NCBI RefSeq assembly: GCF_963678795.1 | Contig: NZ_OY787453.1 | Span: 434,001-498,000, forward strand | Length of the DNA: 64,000 nt | Direction of reading: 5' to 3' | Source: an uncultured Methanoregula sp. | GTDB taxonomy: Archaea; Halobacteriota; Methanomicrobia; Methanomicrobiales; Methanospirillaceae | In this document: one piece after another, positions 8,726 through 17,329 of the stretch | Position numbering within the stretch: position 1 is the first letter of the stretch | Layout: each line of letters begins with the position of its first letter | Translations under genes and position numbers: made by a program | Notes under the pieces: generated by a model | The model's database searches: none | What the model was told of the DNA's origin: nothing | What the model saw: only the letters and a program-made list of their open reading frames with translations

Positions 8726-11700
8726 TCAGTCATACTTCCGGAACAGTGCCGGGTTTTGTCTCCGGATCCACCAGCGCCTGGCAAGCAGGATAATGCCGAT
8801 CAAGACCCCGATACCTGCGACGATGGCAATTATCGTCACAACCGGGAGCGAAGGCCGGGTTTGCACGGGAGCGGGAACCGGAGTTGCCGTGGTAACAACC
8901 GTTGCCGGGGTATGACTCACCGCAGCCGGGGTGGGTGTCTCCCAGGAATAGGTAGCCCGGGTCGGGGCAGAGGCAGTTGCGGCAGTTTTTATGAAGACCG
9001 CAAAGAGGGTGAAATGGTTCGTTGTGGCGGTTACATGGCGGGTGGTACGGTCAACTGTTGTCGGGAGGGATACCCATGCTTTTGTCTGGGTATCGTAATA
9101 CTGGATGGTAATATCCTCAGCCTTTCCTCCCGCCTGGAGAAGCGCTGCATCCCACTGGGCCCCGGTCATGCTGAAGGTGATCGTGACCGGCTGACTGAAG
9201 GTTGCCCCGGCCGGTGAGCACTCGACGCCAAAACCCCCTGCTGCAAAGACTGAACCTTCCGGAGGTGTGGTGCTGGCAGTGATACCGGCAACTGCTTCCT
9301 GCGATACCGGCGTCACCGTTACTTCGCTGATCGGGACCCCTGCTGCCGTGAGCGACTTTGTTGACTGGGGGATAGATACTGCTACATCGATCGGTGATGC
9401 AGTTGTTGTCTCGACCGTAAATGGGGCAAGGGTCTGGCCGAGGGAATTTGTCTTGAGGGATACGCTTGCCTGTCCGGGAAGTGCTGTCGCGGTTTTACCC
9501 TGCACCACCGCAGAGGGTTTCGAGGAGTCTCCCCCGTATGGCGGAGGCGTGGGAGTTGGCGGTGGCGGGACAGCGGTTATCGTAAAACCGTTCGACAGGG
9601 TGGCAAACCGGCCGTTCACGTTGGTCACCATAACGTTCCAGTTCCCGGCCGGGGCACCGTTGAGGTTGAATACCGATGTTATCTTCCCTGAGGAGGCCAC
9701 GGAGATATCCGTTGCAGGGATACCATCGAGTGCCACGACCTCGAGAGCGTTCCGGCCTTCGGAGGTGACATATGCAAGGGAACGTGAGAGTGCAACGCTG
9801 CGGGGCTGCTTCAGGAGGGCCCCGCCTGTCCCGTCCGCAAGGCTGGAGACATATACGGGTGCAGCGGGGTTGGAGATATCGATGATGTCGAGAGTCCCTC
9901 CGCCGTAACTGGCAACATACGCATACTTCCCGTCTGAAGAGATTGTGAGATCGTACGGGCCGTTCAGGTACGAGCCATCGGCCGGCCTTACCAGGCTTCC
10001 CCGGTGAACCGGGGCCGAGCTGTTACTGATGTCGATGATCTCCAGTGCATTGCTTGTGTAACTGGCGATGAAGGCATTATACCCGGCAACCCTGACGCCA
10101 CGCGGCCCATCCAGATATACACTCCCGCCATTTCCTATGTAGGATTCCCAGTACGGGTTGGTCAGGTTGGAGATATCGATGATCGTCAGGGTATTGCTAT
10201 CCATGCTCGTAACATACGCATACGGATAATTCGGGACGATATCGACACTGAACGGGCTTTTCAGGGACAATCCCTGGACGCCATCCGATACATTGGCCTT
10301 GTGTACCGGCGCTGAGGGGTTGGATACATCCACGATCTCGAGAGCATTGCTTCCTGCACTGGCAACATAGGCATAATTCCCGACTACCTTGACGCTCATC
10401 GGGGCCTGGAGCTGCGCCCCGCCGGTTCCGTTCACGATATTGCCTTTATGGACCGGCGCTGAGGGGTTGGATATATCAACGATCTCGAGGGCATTGTCAT
10501 TGTAACTGGCAACATAGGCATACTTACCGGATACATCGACAGCGATGGGGTTGGTTAAAAGGGCCCCGCCATCCCCGTTGCCGATCCGGCTCTCATGGAC
10601 GGGAAGCATGGGATCTTTCAGGTTCACTATCTCAAGGGCGCTGTTGTTGTAACTGGCAATATAGGCATAGTTCCCGACAACCTTGACGCTCATCGGGGCC
10701 TCAAGGTTTGCGCCGCCTGTCCCGTTCGTCAGGCTTCCTGCATGCCTCGGGCTTGGGCTGCCTGATTTCAGCATCACCTCCGCCCCGTCGGAGAATTTCG
10801 ATCCTGCGAGGCTGGTTATCGCCACGCTGCCCGTATTCTGCCCGGTCGATGGGGTGATGCTGCTGACCGTTGGATCGGTCTTCCAGGAAGTGTTGAAGAC
10901 CCAGAACTCCTGCGTCTGCCAATTGGTATTATTGAATGTGGCATTGTAATCCATCCACATCTTGAGTTTATACTGGCCTTTTGTCCGGTTCGCACTGGTA
11001 CCCCAGCTGTTCTGGACGATCCAGTAATGGTTCGCTGGATTGGCGTCGGTCTTGTTGTATCCTATCAGGATCATGGCGTGACCACTGCCTTCATTCGGGG
11101 ATTCATTGTAGAACGTCTGGTTGAACTGGTCCATGTCCCAGATGTCATCGGGCTGCCAGTACCAGAAGGAATTGAAATCATCGAATCCTGTCGCATTCGG
11201 CCAGTTCATGGCATAGTAGATGACTTTGCCGTCCATCAGTGCCAGGGTGATATTCTCCACGGCAGCGGTCCGGTTCGATGGCGGGTTTGCCAGAACACGT
11301 TCTGCCTCCATCCGGTCCACCCCGATGTTCGGTGTAATGGTCATGAGGTTTTTCGGGAGAGAAGTTTCTGTTGTCTCATTCCCCTCTACATTGGCATCCT
11401 TGTATGAGGCATTGTAGTTGCTCCAGGGAACCACAAACGGCCCGCCCGCGTACGACTGGTTCAGACCGGTGCTGTAAATATTGGCAAACGTCGTGGCAAA
11501 ACCCCCGGTGCAGGCCCATTTATGGGGCTTTGCCATGTACATGTTCCCGTTCATGTAATTGGAGTTAAAGAACTGGATGGATAACGGGGTGGCAGTCCCG
11601 GTGGATTTATACAGGGCCTGGGAGATCGCACCGGTGCATGCCCAGACCCAGCAGTTCCCGCACCTGCCCTGGTTCCAGTCACCATACGACGTCTTGGGGA

Positions 11701-11917
11701 ATTCATTGGTCAGGGAAAGGGGGGCATCCCCTATTTGCGATACGGCGTCATAGACCGATGCATTTTCATAGACAAGGTCTTCTTCCGCTAACTCCTCGTA
11801 CGAGAGATCCATGTGGCCTTCATCCGTAACGGCTGCTGCCGGATGCAGGATACAGATCAGGATTGCCATACAGAAGGTGACGATTATCAGGGTTCTGGTA
11901 AGAGAATGGTGCTGCAT
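8726..11917 (-). CDS. Paralogous surface papain-like protease with LVIVD propeller
   Basis: This is the sister of the preceding gene, with the same architecture over about 1063 residues: signal peptide beginning MQHHSLTR, C1 peptidase with GNCW, GSGHAM and QNSWG catalytic motifs, TIG-like strand, about seven LVIVD-type repeats, Pro/Thr linker, beta domain and C-terminal anchor ending NPALFRKYD. A longer frame runs upstream to 12133, but I chose ATG 11917: it has GAGGATG six bases upstream, matches the paralog's N-terminus and restores a proper signal peptide. The two genes lie head to tail 195 bp apart, a tandem duplication. Substrate is unknown; cell-surface proteolysis, perhaps with protein binding by the propeller, is inference. 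Confidence 0.85.
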   Translation of the reverse strand: MQHHSLTRTLIIVTFCMAILICILHPAAAVTDEGHMDLSYEELAEEDLVYENASVYDAVSQIGDAPLSLTNEFPKTSYGDWNQGRCGNCWVWACTGAISQALYKSTGTATPLSIQFFNSNYMNGNMYMAKPHKWACTGGFATTFANIYSTGLNQSYAGGPFVVPWSNYNASYKDANVEGNETTETSLPKNLMTITPNIGVDRMEAERVLANPPSNRTAAVENITLALMDGKVIYYAMNWPNATGFDDFNSFWYWQPDDIWDMDQFNQTFYNESPNEGSGHAMILIGYNKTDANPANHYWIVQNSWGTSANRTKGQYKLKMWMDYNATFNNTNWQTQEFWVFNTSWKTDPTVSSITPSTGQNTGSVAITSLAGSKFSDGAEVMLKSGSPSPRHAGSLTNGTGGANLEAPMSVKVVGNYAYIASYNNSALEIVNLKDPMLPVHESRIGNGDGGALLTNPIAVDVSGKYAYVASYNDNALEIVDISNPSAPVHKGNIVNGTGGAQLQAPMSVKVVGNYAYVASAGSNALEIVDVSNPSAPVHKANVSDGVQGLSLKSPFSVDIVPNYPYAYVTSMDSNTLTIIDISNLTNPYWESYIGNGGSVYLDGPRGVRVAGYNAFIASYTSNALEIIDISNSSAPVHRGSLVRPADGSYLNGPYDLTISSDGKYAYVASYGGGTLDIIDISNPAAPVYVSSLADGTGGALLKQPRSVALSRSLAYVTSEGRNALEVVALDGIPATDISVASSGKITSVFNLNGAPAGNWNVMVTNVNGRFATLSNGFTITAVPPPPTPTPPPYGGDSSKPSAVVQGKTATALPGQASVSLKTNSLGQTLAPFTVETTTASPIDVAVSIPQSTKSLTAAGVPISEVTVTPVSQEAVAGITASTTPPEGSVFAAGGFGVECSPAGATFSQPVTITFSMTGAQWDAALLQAGGKAEDITIQYYDTQTKAWVSLPTTVDRTTRHVTATTNHFTLFAVFIKTAATASAPTRATYSWETPTPAAVSHTPATVVTTATPVPAPVQTRPSLPVVTIIAIVAGIGVLIGIILLARRWWIRRQNPALFRKYD

Positions 11918-12181
11918 TATCATCCTCGATGTTCGGAGAATAGCAAGACTTTTCCCGCACGAGGGATATGATTTTCGCTTCTCTTCATCGGAATTTGAGA
12001 AAAATTCCCATTCTGCCGGAATACCGGCCGGGGTATGTGGGTATACTACTAAAAACCGTAACGGGGGGCAGGCAGTCCCGTGGCGGGCCCGCCGGCAGGA
12101 CCGGTTTTTTTCATCGATGGAAAATGGGTGCACCCGGATCTACCGATAATCATTGTTTCCGGCAGGAATACAACCGTGCCA

Positions 12182-12799
12182 TTATTCTATATTGGTGAGC
12201 CGCCCTTTCAGTTCCCCGGCACCTTCTTTTCTCGCAACCATCAGTGCCGAGATGACGGCATCCGAGAAGACGAGCGCAACGGTCTCAAACAACGTACCCA
12301 GCGGGGCAAACGCTGATGCTGTTGACCGGTATTGCCCCGTCATCTGCCGTTCCTCGAACGTGGCCGTGTCTTTACGGTAATACCCGGTGAGATCGCCGAG
12401 GTTCACCACGCAGTCTGCGTTCCGGCTCATTGTCGAGTCTGCTGATGCAGTTACCAGGCAGACGCTTCCCCCCAGATCCTTGACCGTGTTGCAGAACGTA
12501 GCCATGATATGCGTCTCACCCGACCCTGAAAATACGACCAGGATGTCGCCTTTCTGGAGGGCAGGAGTGATAGTCTCCCCGACAACGTAGACATCAAATC
12601 CCAAATGAAGCAGCCGCATGGCGAACGCCCGGGCTATGATCCCGGACCGGCCCGCCCCGGCTACATAGATCCGTTTTGCCGCCAGTATCCGGTGAAAGAA
12701 TGCCGAGGTCTCGGCCTTATCGATCAGAACAGACGTCTTTTTGATTGATTCTGCCATCTGTTCCATGAAGCGTGGAATATCCAGGAATTCTTCGGTCAT
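12182..12799 (-). CDS. hxlB: 6-phospho-3-hexuloisomerase
   Basis: The protein is a single SIS domain of 205 residues, the usual size for this enzyme. Visible motifs are GAGRSG at about 48-53 and FSGSGET at about 114-120, the sugar-phosphate-binding loops. The enzyme interconverts D-arabino-3-hexulose 6-phosphate and fructose 6-phosphate. In archaea lacking the oxidative pentose phosphate pathway it works with hexulose-phosphate synthase in reverse to make ribulose 5-phosphate. The synthase partner is not in this window. Other SIS-domain isomerases are possible, but length and motif context fit hexuloisomerase best. Confidence 0.82.
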   Translation of the reverse strand: MTEEFLDIPRFMEQMAESIKKTSVLIDKAETSAFFHRILAAKRIYVAGAGRSGIIARAFAMRLLHLGFDVYVVGETITPALQKGDILVVFSGSGETHIMATFCNTVKDLGGSVCLVTASADSTMSRNADCVVNLGDLTGYYRKDTATFEERQMTGQYRSTASAFAPLGTLFETVALVFSDAVISALMVARKEGAGELKGRLTNIE

Positions 12800-13287
12800 T
12801 GGTATGCAGGGATGTATAGCCCGATCCGTAATGAGGATGTCGATGCCATGGCTGCCGGGGAATTTTCATGAGTGCAGGGGGGTCGGGCAGGTTTTTTTGC
12901 TTTCCGGTCCCCCTTCACGGCCAGAGAATTTACCCATATATTTCCGGCATCTTCACAGCGGCAATAATTTGCCGTGGATTTACCGGAAGCTTCCATCTGG
13001 CCCGACCGCTGCATACATTGTACACCATGCGACCCCCCACCCCCCTCCTGAAAAAATGAAGCAATTTCCAGGCAAAATAACAACGGAGATTCACGTTGGA
13101 ATGGCAACCCTGTTTTGCAGGGGGTCAGGCAGTGTACAAATACGTATCCGACGATTCTGCGGGTAGAGGCGGTACGGTTGTCCGGGAGATCGGGGCACCA
13201 GCCGGTCAGGGAACCTGAATGTGAACATAGGGCTTTCCGCCATATTAAAAAAGAGTGAGATAACCGGGACGGTGAATAAATGCCAGC
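12800..13287. other. Intergenic gap without recognised feature
   Basis: These 488 bases separate hxlB from the PAC2 gene, both on the minus strand. The only frames here are short, with unlikely Cys/His/Pro-rich compositions. I see no tRNA-like structure and no clear repeat. It presumably contains the hxlB promoter (near its 12800 end) and the terminator of the housekeeping operon (near its 13287 end). Confidence 0.5.
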
Positions 13288-14046
13288 TTACCCGATATAC
13301 GAGAGCTCTTCGTCTTTCTGGAGTTTCTCGCCCTCGACAAGCCCCTCGATGACCTTCTCCATCTCGGATGCACGCTCGTTGAGCCGTGTGGGGTCGACCG
13401 GTACTTCGATAAGTTTCGAGAGGGTTGCAAGAACGGAGGCTGCGGCCATGGGGTCCACGAGATATCCGCTCGTCTCGCCCATCAGGCAGACCGCATCGAT
13501 CCCGCGCCCGGCCGAGAGACCGAGCATCAGGCCGGCTGCCCCGATGATCCCTCCCCCGGGTTCATCGCGGTCGAAACGGACACCGGCTGCTTCAAGATCG
13601 GGACGGAGCTCAGCCCGGTTCATGGCACCCAGCACGCGGGGTTCGTTCACGAGATGGCCCACGCCAAACCCGCCAAGCGTGTAGATCCGCTTTACTTTCA
13701 GTTCTTCGGCAATCTCGCAGTATGCATCCGCCAGCAGGTAATGCCCCTCGTTCGAAGTGCTCTGGTGGTCCCCGACCAGGAAAACGATGTTCTTTCCATC
13801 GCCCTGGTACAGGAAGAGCTCGTTTCTTGCGAGCCGCACAAAGCCGGATTCATCCAGGATGACCTGGGGGGGAAGGTAGATCGAGTGAAGCTCGCCTATC
13901 TTCTCTGCCCCGAGCATGTGGATCATATACTCGGCCACGAGCTTGCCTACCTGGCCGATACCGGGAAGTCCCTCTATCAGAATGGGATCGACCAGTGTCT
14001 TCTCTTTGAAACTGTCGAAATACCGGATTGTTATATCCTCAATCAT
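13288..14046 (-). CDS. PAC2-family proteasome assembly chaperone-like protein
   Basis: The 252-residue protein begins with the pattern typical of archaeal PAC2 proteins: an early LIEGLPGIGQVGKL segment (about 23-37), a YLPPQVILDESG stretch, then FLVGDHQS and the TLGGFGVG motif. Homologs are PbaA/PbaB-type chaperones that help proteasome assembly or act as ATP-independent chaperones. It is the last gene of the ribosomal/aIF2-alpha/nop10 operon: its ATG lies inside the final codons of nop10, so translation is probably coupled. This placement after nop10 recurs in euryarchaea. Family is confident; exact partner is not. Confidence 0.85.
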   Translation of the reverse strand: MIEDITIRYFDSFKEKTLVDPILIEGLPGIGQVGKLVAEYMIHMLGAEKIGELHSIYLPPQVILDESGFVRLARNELFLYQGDGKNIVFLVGDHQSTSNEGHYLLADAYCEIAEELKVKRIYTLGGFGVGHLVNEPRVLGAMNRAELRPDLEAAGVRFDRDEPGGGIIGAAGLMLGLSAGRGIDAVCLMGETSGYLVDPMAAASVLATLSKLIEVPVDPTRLNERASEMEKVIEGLVEGEKLQKDEELSYIG

Positions 14047-14194
14047 GCTTTGCCATCCTCCGGTATTTCCCGTATTTGTCTTCAGGAGAGAACCGTGCCG
14101 GGTGGGCTACTGTTGTCGGCCTGCCGCAGACCGGGCAGGTGGGAGAAAGAGTATAGGTATGATCTGCTGTGCAGTGACGGATTCGCCCGCTCAT
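14039..14194 (-). CDS. nop10: H/ACA RNP protein Nop10
   Basis: This 51-residue gene was found by reading the short gap between aIF2-alpha and PAC2. It starts MSGRIRHC, has CPVCG at 20-24 and ends with the family signature AHPARFSPEDKYGKYRR. Nop10 is a core protein of H/ACA ribonucleoproteins, which pseudouridylate rRNA with Cbf5, Gar1 and L7Ae. The start overlaps the aIF2-alpha stop (TGATG) and the stop overlaps the PAC2 ATG, giving tight translational coupling. The first zinc half-site, usually CxxC, is CTAD here, so only three Cys remain and zinc binding may be weakened or lost, as in eukaryotic Nop10. Confidence 0.93.
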   Translation of the reverse strand: MSGRIRHCTADHTYTLSPTCPVCGRPTTVAHPARFSPEDKYGKYRRMAKHD

Positions 14195-14997
14195 CAGCTC
14201 TTCCCGGACTTTGGCTTCTTGACGAGCTTGCCTTCACCGCCGGCCTTCTCGACAACGGCGATAGCGGCATTTGCTGCCTTCTCGATAGCCTTCTCGGCCT
14301 TCTTGTAATCAGGGGCAATGACCTTTATGCGGTAGGTGGGTGCACCGATATAGAGGAGCTCGATTGCGACCCCGGCAATCTTCTGGTCGGCACCCGCTTT
14401 CTTGAGGGCGTTTTTGATGACCGTGATGCCGTCTGGCTCCGTGCAGGTCAGGTGCAGGTGCCCGGTCACTTCCACGTGAGGGACCTTCACACTCTCCTGT
14501 GCAACTTTCAGGAGGATCTCGGTGATCTTCTTTGAGAAGCCGAGTTTCTTGAGCGTAGTCTCGGGCTCGATCACGATATCTTCAAAGACCGGGTAAAACG
14601 CCCCGTACTTCTTGAAAATAACGTCCTCGATCTCCACAGCGGATTCACCCGTCTGTTCGGCAACGAACCCGAGCCATTTCTGGGCTTTGGATTCGTTCTT
14701 CCACTCGCGGATCTTCTCGCGGCGCTGGTGCTCGTTAACGTCCTTTAAGGAAAGATCAATATGGCCACGGCTCCGGTCGACGTTGAGAACCTTGCAGACG
14801 ATCTTCTGGCCCTCCCGGATGTGGTCACGGATGTACTTGATCCAGCCCGTTGCAATCTCAGAGATGGGGATGAGCCCCTGGCGGCCACCATACTCATCCA
14901 GCGAAACGAACGCTACGAAATCCTTGACGTTCTCGACTGTGCAGACGACAAGTTCTGATTCCTGTGGCCACTCTCTGTCCTGCATGGGAGGTCTCAC
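14194..14997 (-). CDS. eif2a: Translation initiation factor aIF2 subunit alpha
   Basis: The 267-residue protein has the three expected parts: an N-terminal S1 OB-fold (about 12-84, with the basic GWIKYIRDHIREGQ segment), a central helical domain, and a C-terminal alpha-beta domain that contacts the gamma subunit. It helps the heterotrimer deliver initiator Met-tRNA to the small ribosomal subunit. It is in the classic archaeal order L44e-S27e-aIF2-alpha-Nop10. Its start overlaps the S27e stop by four bases and its stop overlaps the nop10 start. The C-terminus ends in a Lys-rich tail. Confidence 0.96.
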   Translation of the reverse strand: MRPPMQDREWPQESELVVCTVENVKDFVAFVSLDEYGGRQGLIPISEIATGWIKYIRDHIREGQKIVCKVLNVDRSRGHIDLSLKDVNEHQRREKIREWKNESKAQKWLGFVAEQTGESAVEIEDVIFKKYGAFYPVFEDIVIEPETTLKKLGFSKKITEILLKVAQESVKVPHVEVTGHLHLTCTEPDGITVIKNALKKAGADQKIAGVAIELLYIGAPTYRIKVIAPDYKKAEKAIEKAANAAIAVVEKAGGEGKLVKKPKSGKS

Positions 14998-15182
14998 TTG
15001 AGCTCTGAGACGATCTCAGCCTTGAAGTTTGCCTTGCCGCCGGTGGGGGTTGCAAGGTCGTGCCCGCAGACAACGCACTTGACAACCGTGCTTGCTTTCT
15101 CAAAGACTGTCTGTTCATTCTCACAGTCTGGACACTTTACTTTGTAGAATTTACTCCGGTTTTCCCGAATCTGGCTTACCAT
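14994..15182 (-). CDS. rps27e: 30S ribosomal protein S27e
   Basis: The 62-residue protein carries the S27e C4 zinc ribbon, CPDCEN at about 18-23 and CVVCGHDL at about 36-43, and matches the family's normal archaeal length. It is part of the small ribosomal subunit. It lies 6 bases downstream of L44e and overlaps the aIF2-alpha start by 4 bases (ATGA-type junction), so the three genes are surely cotranscribed. Confidence 0.96.
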   Translation of the reverse strand: MVSQIRENRSKFYKVKCPDCENEQTVFEKASTVVKCVVCGHDLATPTGGKANFKAEIVSELK

Positions 15183-15188
15183 GCTTGC

Positions 15189-15467
15189 TCACTCCGTCAG
15201 CTCAAACTTTGCGACACGGTAACCCTTGCGCAGGTGCGCCTTTTTGCAGGTAACACAGCGGTACCGGACGTTGATCTTCTTCGTCGGCTTGTCGCCGCCG
15301 GGCACCTTGGAAAATTTACCCATGTTGCCTACTTTGCCTCTCCGTGCCTTCTGGCGGTCAATCCAGTGGAGGCCCGTGGTTTTGCCTTTCTTTACCTTCT
15401 CGACCTCGTGTACCTGGTGGGTCCGGCAGAAAGGACAATAGGTTGTGAATTTCGCTGGCATTTTCAT
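15189..15467 (-). CDS. rpl44e: 50S ribosomal protein L44e
   Basis: The 92-residue protein has two zinc-ribbon Cys pairs (CPFC near 11-14, CVTC near 74-77) and the basic [16 protein letters not shown] central segment of L44e. A longer frame starts at 15515, but I chose ATG 15467 because GGTGA lies about eight bases upstream and the product then begins MKMPAKF, as in other archaeal L44e. The upstream extension would also run into the GINS gene. It heads the ribosomal/initiation-factor part of the operon. Confidence 0.95.
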   Translation of the reverse strand: MKMPAKFTTYCPFCRTHQVHEVEKVKKGKTTGLHWIDRQKARRGKVGNMGKFSKVPGGDKPTKKINVRYRCVTCKKAHLRKGYRVAKFELTE

Positions 15468-15505
15468 AAAATTTTCACCGATAATGTTGATATCGAATAC
15501 CAATA

Positions 15506-16186
15506 TTATTTGCAAAGATTGATATTTAAGACTATGTTGCGCTCGGATAGGACCGCAGCATTCCGCTCAGGAAGCGTCACTATATCTCCCTTTGAGAGGG
15601 TATAAATCCTCCCATCAACTCCCATGAACGATTCCATGTCCGAAAGAACCCGGACAAGGGCGCAGGGGTGGGTGAGGGGAGCATCTGCTCTTATGGGTTC
15701 GGGAGAAGGCCCGGCCTGTTCCTCATCCATGAACAGCGCGGGTTCACCGGACTCCTCGTCCTCTGCTTCCGGGGTTACGGCCGGATGCGCGTGCACTGCG
15801 TGCGGGAGCAGCGGGGCATTTTTCAGGAGTATGTCCTGGCTCTGTTCGATGCTTGTGGTAATCTCCTCGAACATCGCCTTCTCGGCCGGGATCATCCGTT
15901 TCACCTCTTCGCGGTCGTAATAGTTCCCTTCCGCGTGCATGATGGTGAGCGCGATGATCTTGCGGGACCGGATGGCAAAAAGGTCCTGAAGGGTCTGCCG
16001 GATCGCAAGGGTCTCATCGATATGGGCACGGGCATCGTCGGAGAACGGGTCCTCGAACTCGTACACCTTTTTTGTTATCGCTGACAGTTCCCGGTGACCT
16101 TTTTCGAAGATGTCCGGGGCTACTGATGTAAGCCTCCCCGTTTCCCGCTCGGAGAGGAGGATGCTGCGCAGGTCGTCAAGTATCAT
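15506..16186 (-). CDS. GINS-family DNA replication protein (Gins51-like)
   Basis: The 226-residue protein has an N-terminal helical A domain (about 1-115, beginning [14 protein letters not shown]) and, after a Glu-rich linker (about 130-170), a small C-terminal B domain with the motif [20 protein letters not shown]. This A-then-B order is that of archaeal Gins51. GINS binds the MCM helicase and a RecJ-like/Cdc45 protein in the replicative CMG complex. It sits directly after the primase small-subunit gene, 12 bases away, a conserved archaeal pairing that supports the call. Confidence 0.88.
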   Translation of the reverse strand: MILDDLRSILLSERETGRLTSVAPDIFEKGHRELSAITKKVYEFEDPFSDDARAHIDETLAIRQTLQDLFAIRSRKIIALTIMHAEGNYYDREEVKRMIPAEKAMFEEITTSIEQSQDILLKNAPLLPHAVHAHPAVTPEAEDEESGEPALFMDEEQAGPSPEPIRADAPLTHPCALVRVLSDMESFMGVDGRIYTLSKGDIVTLPERNAAVLSERNIVLNINLCK

Positions 16187-16198
16187 GGTCTGCCTGAA

Positions 16199-17329
16199 TT
16201 AAGCGATCTCCGCCATGCCGCGGCAGCAGAGGAATACCGCCACTGCTTCCGGTACTGTAGTGATGCCTTTTTGGAGCTCATAAGTACTTCCGAGCATCGG
16301 CATCTTCATGGAGAATTTAAGGTCCACCCGGACATCCCGTGTGCCAAAGACCACTGCGTCCACGAGAGGATCGAAGTCTGCAAGATCGCGGAGCTCGAGA
16401 GGCTGGACCCGCATGCCGCTGCCGCCATGGAGGGATGTCGGCATACGGATCAGCCGTTTTGTGTCGGTCGTGACCGGTTCATCGGCAAGGGCGGCCCGGG
16501 TAAGCAGGCGTTTTCTGAACTCCCCCTCGGGCTGGCTGACGAGTGCCTGGAGAACCCGGTTCCTGAAGATCATGCCGGTCGGCCGCTTTTCAATATCACC
16601 TGCAATCTCCCCGTGTTTTTTTAAGAACGTTCCCGCCGACTCTTTTCCTATCCCTTCGAGAGACGTGAGGAATGTCAGGGCTTCGTCTTCCGGCAGGCTT
16701 CCGATCCATCGGATCGTCTCAAGGAGCGCCTCACGGTAGCGTTTTGGCCACCCTGGTAACTGCGGGGTTTTACCCGAGAGCATGGCAGAGGGATCGATCC
16801 CGATCCCGCAGACGTAATCGATCAGTTCCCGGCGCTCGGCGCTGCCCCACCCCCGGAACGCGATGTCCTTGACATGGACATGGTACCCGCGTCCCCCCGA
16901 GAATACGAGTTCGAGCGTCTTTGGATCCATCCCGAATTCATCGGTGAGCATGGAAAGAAGTTTCTGCACCTCTTCCTTGACCCGGGCCAGCATCTGGTCG
17001 TACGGACCCCGCACGATATGGTCGGCATCGAGATCAAAGATGAGATCGGCCCCGAGCCAGTGCTTCTCCGCCATTGTCCCGGCATCCGGCTTCTCGTAAT
17101 ACGCTGTCGAGTAGTAAGTGTGCTGGGGGATGAGGTTCCGGATGTAATCCCCGAGTTCGTCCCGGCTGGAAAAACCCACATGGCGCCGCATGCGCATATC
17201 CGTGGAACCTGCCTGGAAGAGGACAAAACCCCATTCGCGCTGCTCAAGCGATGAGGGTGCCGGGAGAACCGCCTTCCGGTAATACTCGGTAAATCGCTGG
17301 CGGAGGAATTCGGTTGTGGCCGGGTTCAT
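16199..17329 (-). CDS. priS: DNA primase small (catalytic) subunit PriS
   Basis: The 376-residue protein carries the archaeal/eukaryotic primase catalytic signature DLIFDLDAD at 95-103, where the DxD pair (D99, D101) binds metal, and the SGGRGYHVHV motif further on, which contains the nucleotide-contacting Ser/Gly-Arg-Gly-His residues. It makes primers with PriL for DNA replication. The start overlaps the elp3 stop by four bases, and GINS follows, giving an Elp3-PriS-GINS unit. All catalytic features appear intact. Confidence 0.95.
   Translation of the reverse strand: MNPATTEFLRQRFTEYYRKAVLPAPSSLEQREWGFVLFQAGSTDMRMRRHVGFSSRDELGDYIRNLIPQHTYYSTAYYEKPDAGTMAEKHWLGADLIFDLDADHIVRGPYDQMLARVKEEVQKLLSMLTDEFGMDPKTLELVFSGGRGYHVHVKDIAFRGWGSAERRELIDYVCGIGIDPSAMLSGKTPQLPGWPKRYREALLETIRWIGSLPEDEALTFLTSLEGIGKESAGTFLKKHGEIAGDIEKRPTGMIFRNRVLQALVSQPEGEFRKRLLTRAALADEPVTTDTKRLIRMPTSLHGGSGMRVQPLELRDLADFDPLVDAVVFGTRDVRVDLKFSMKMPMLGSTYELQKGITTVPEAVAVFLCCRGMAEIA

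Noticed and set aside
11918..12133. 72-residue N-terminal extension of the second papain-like protein
   Set aside because: It would bury the signal peptide, has no ribosome-binding site and is absent from the paralog.
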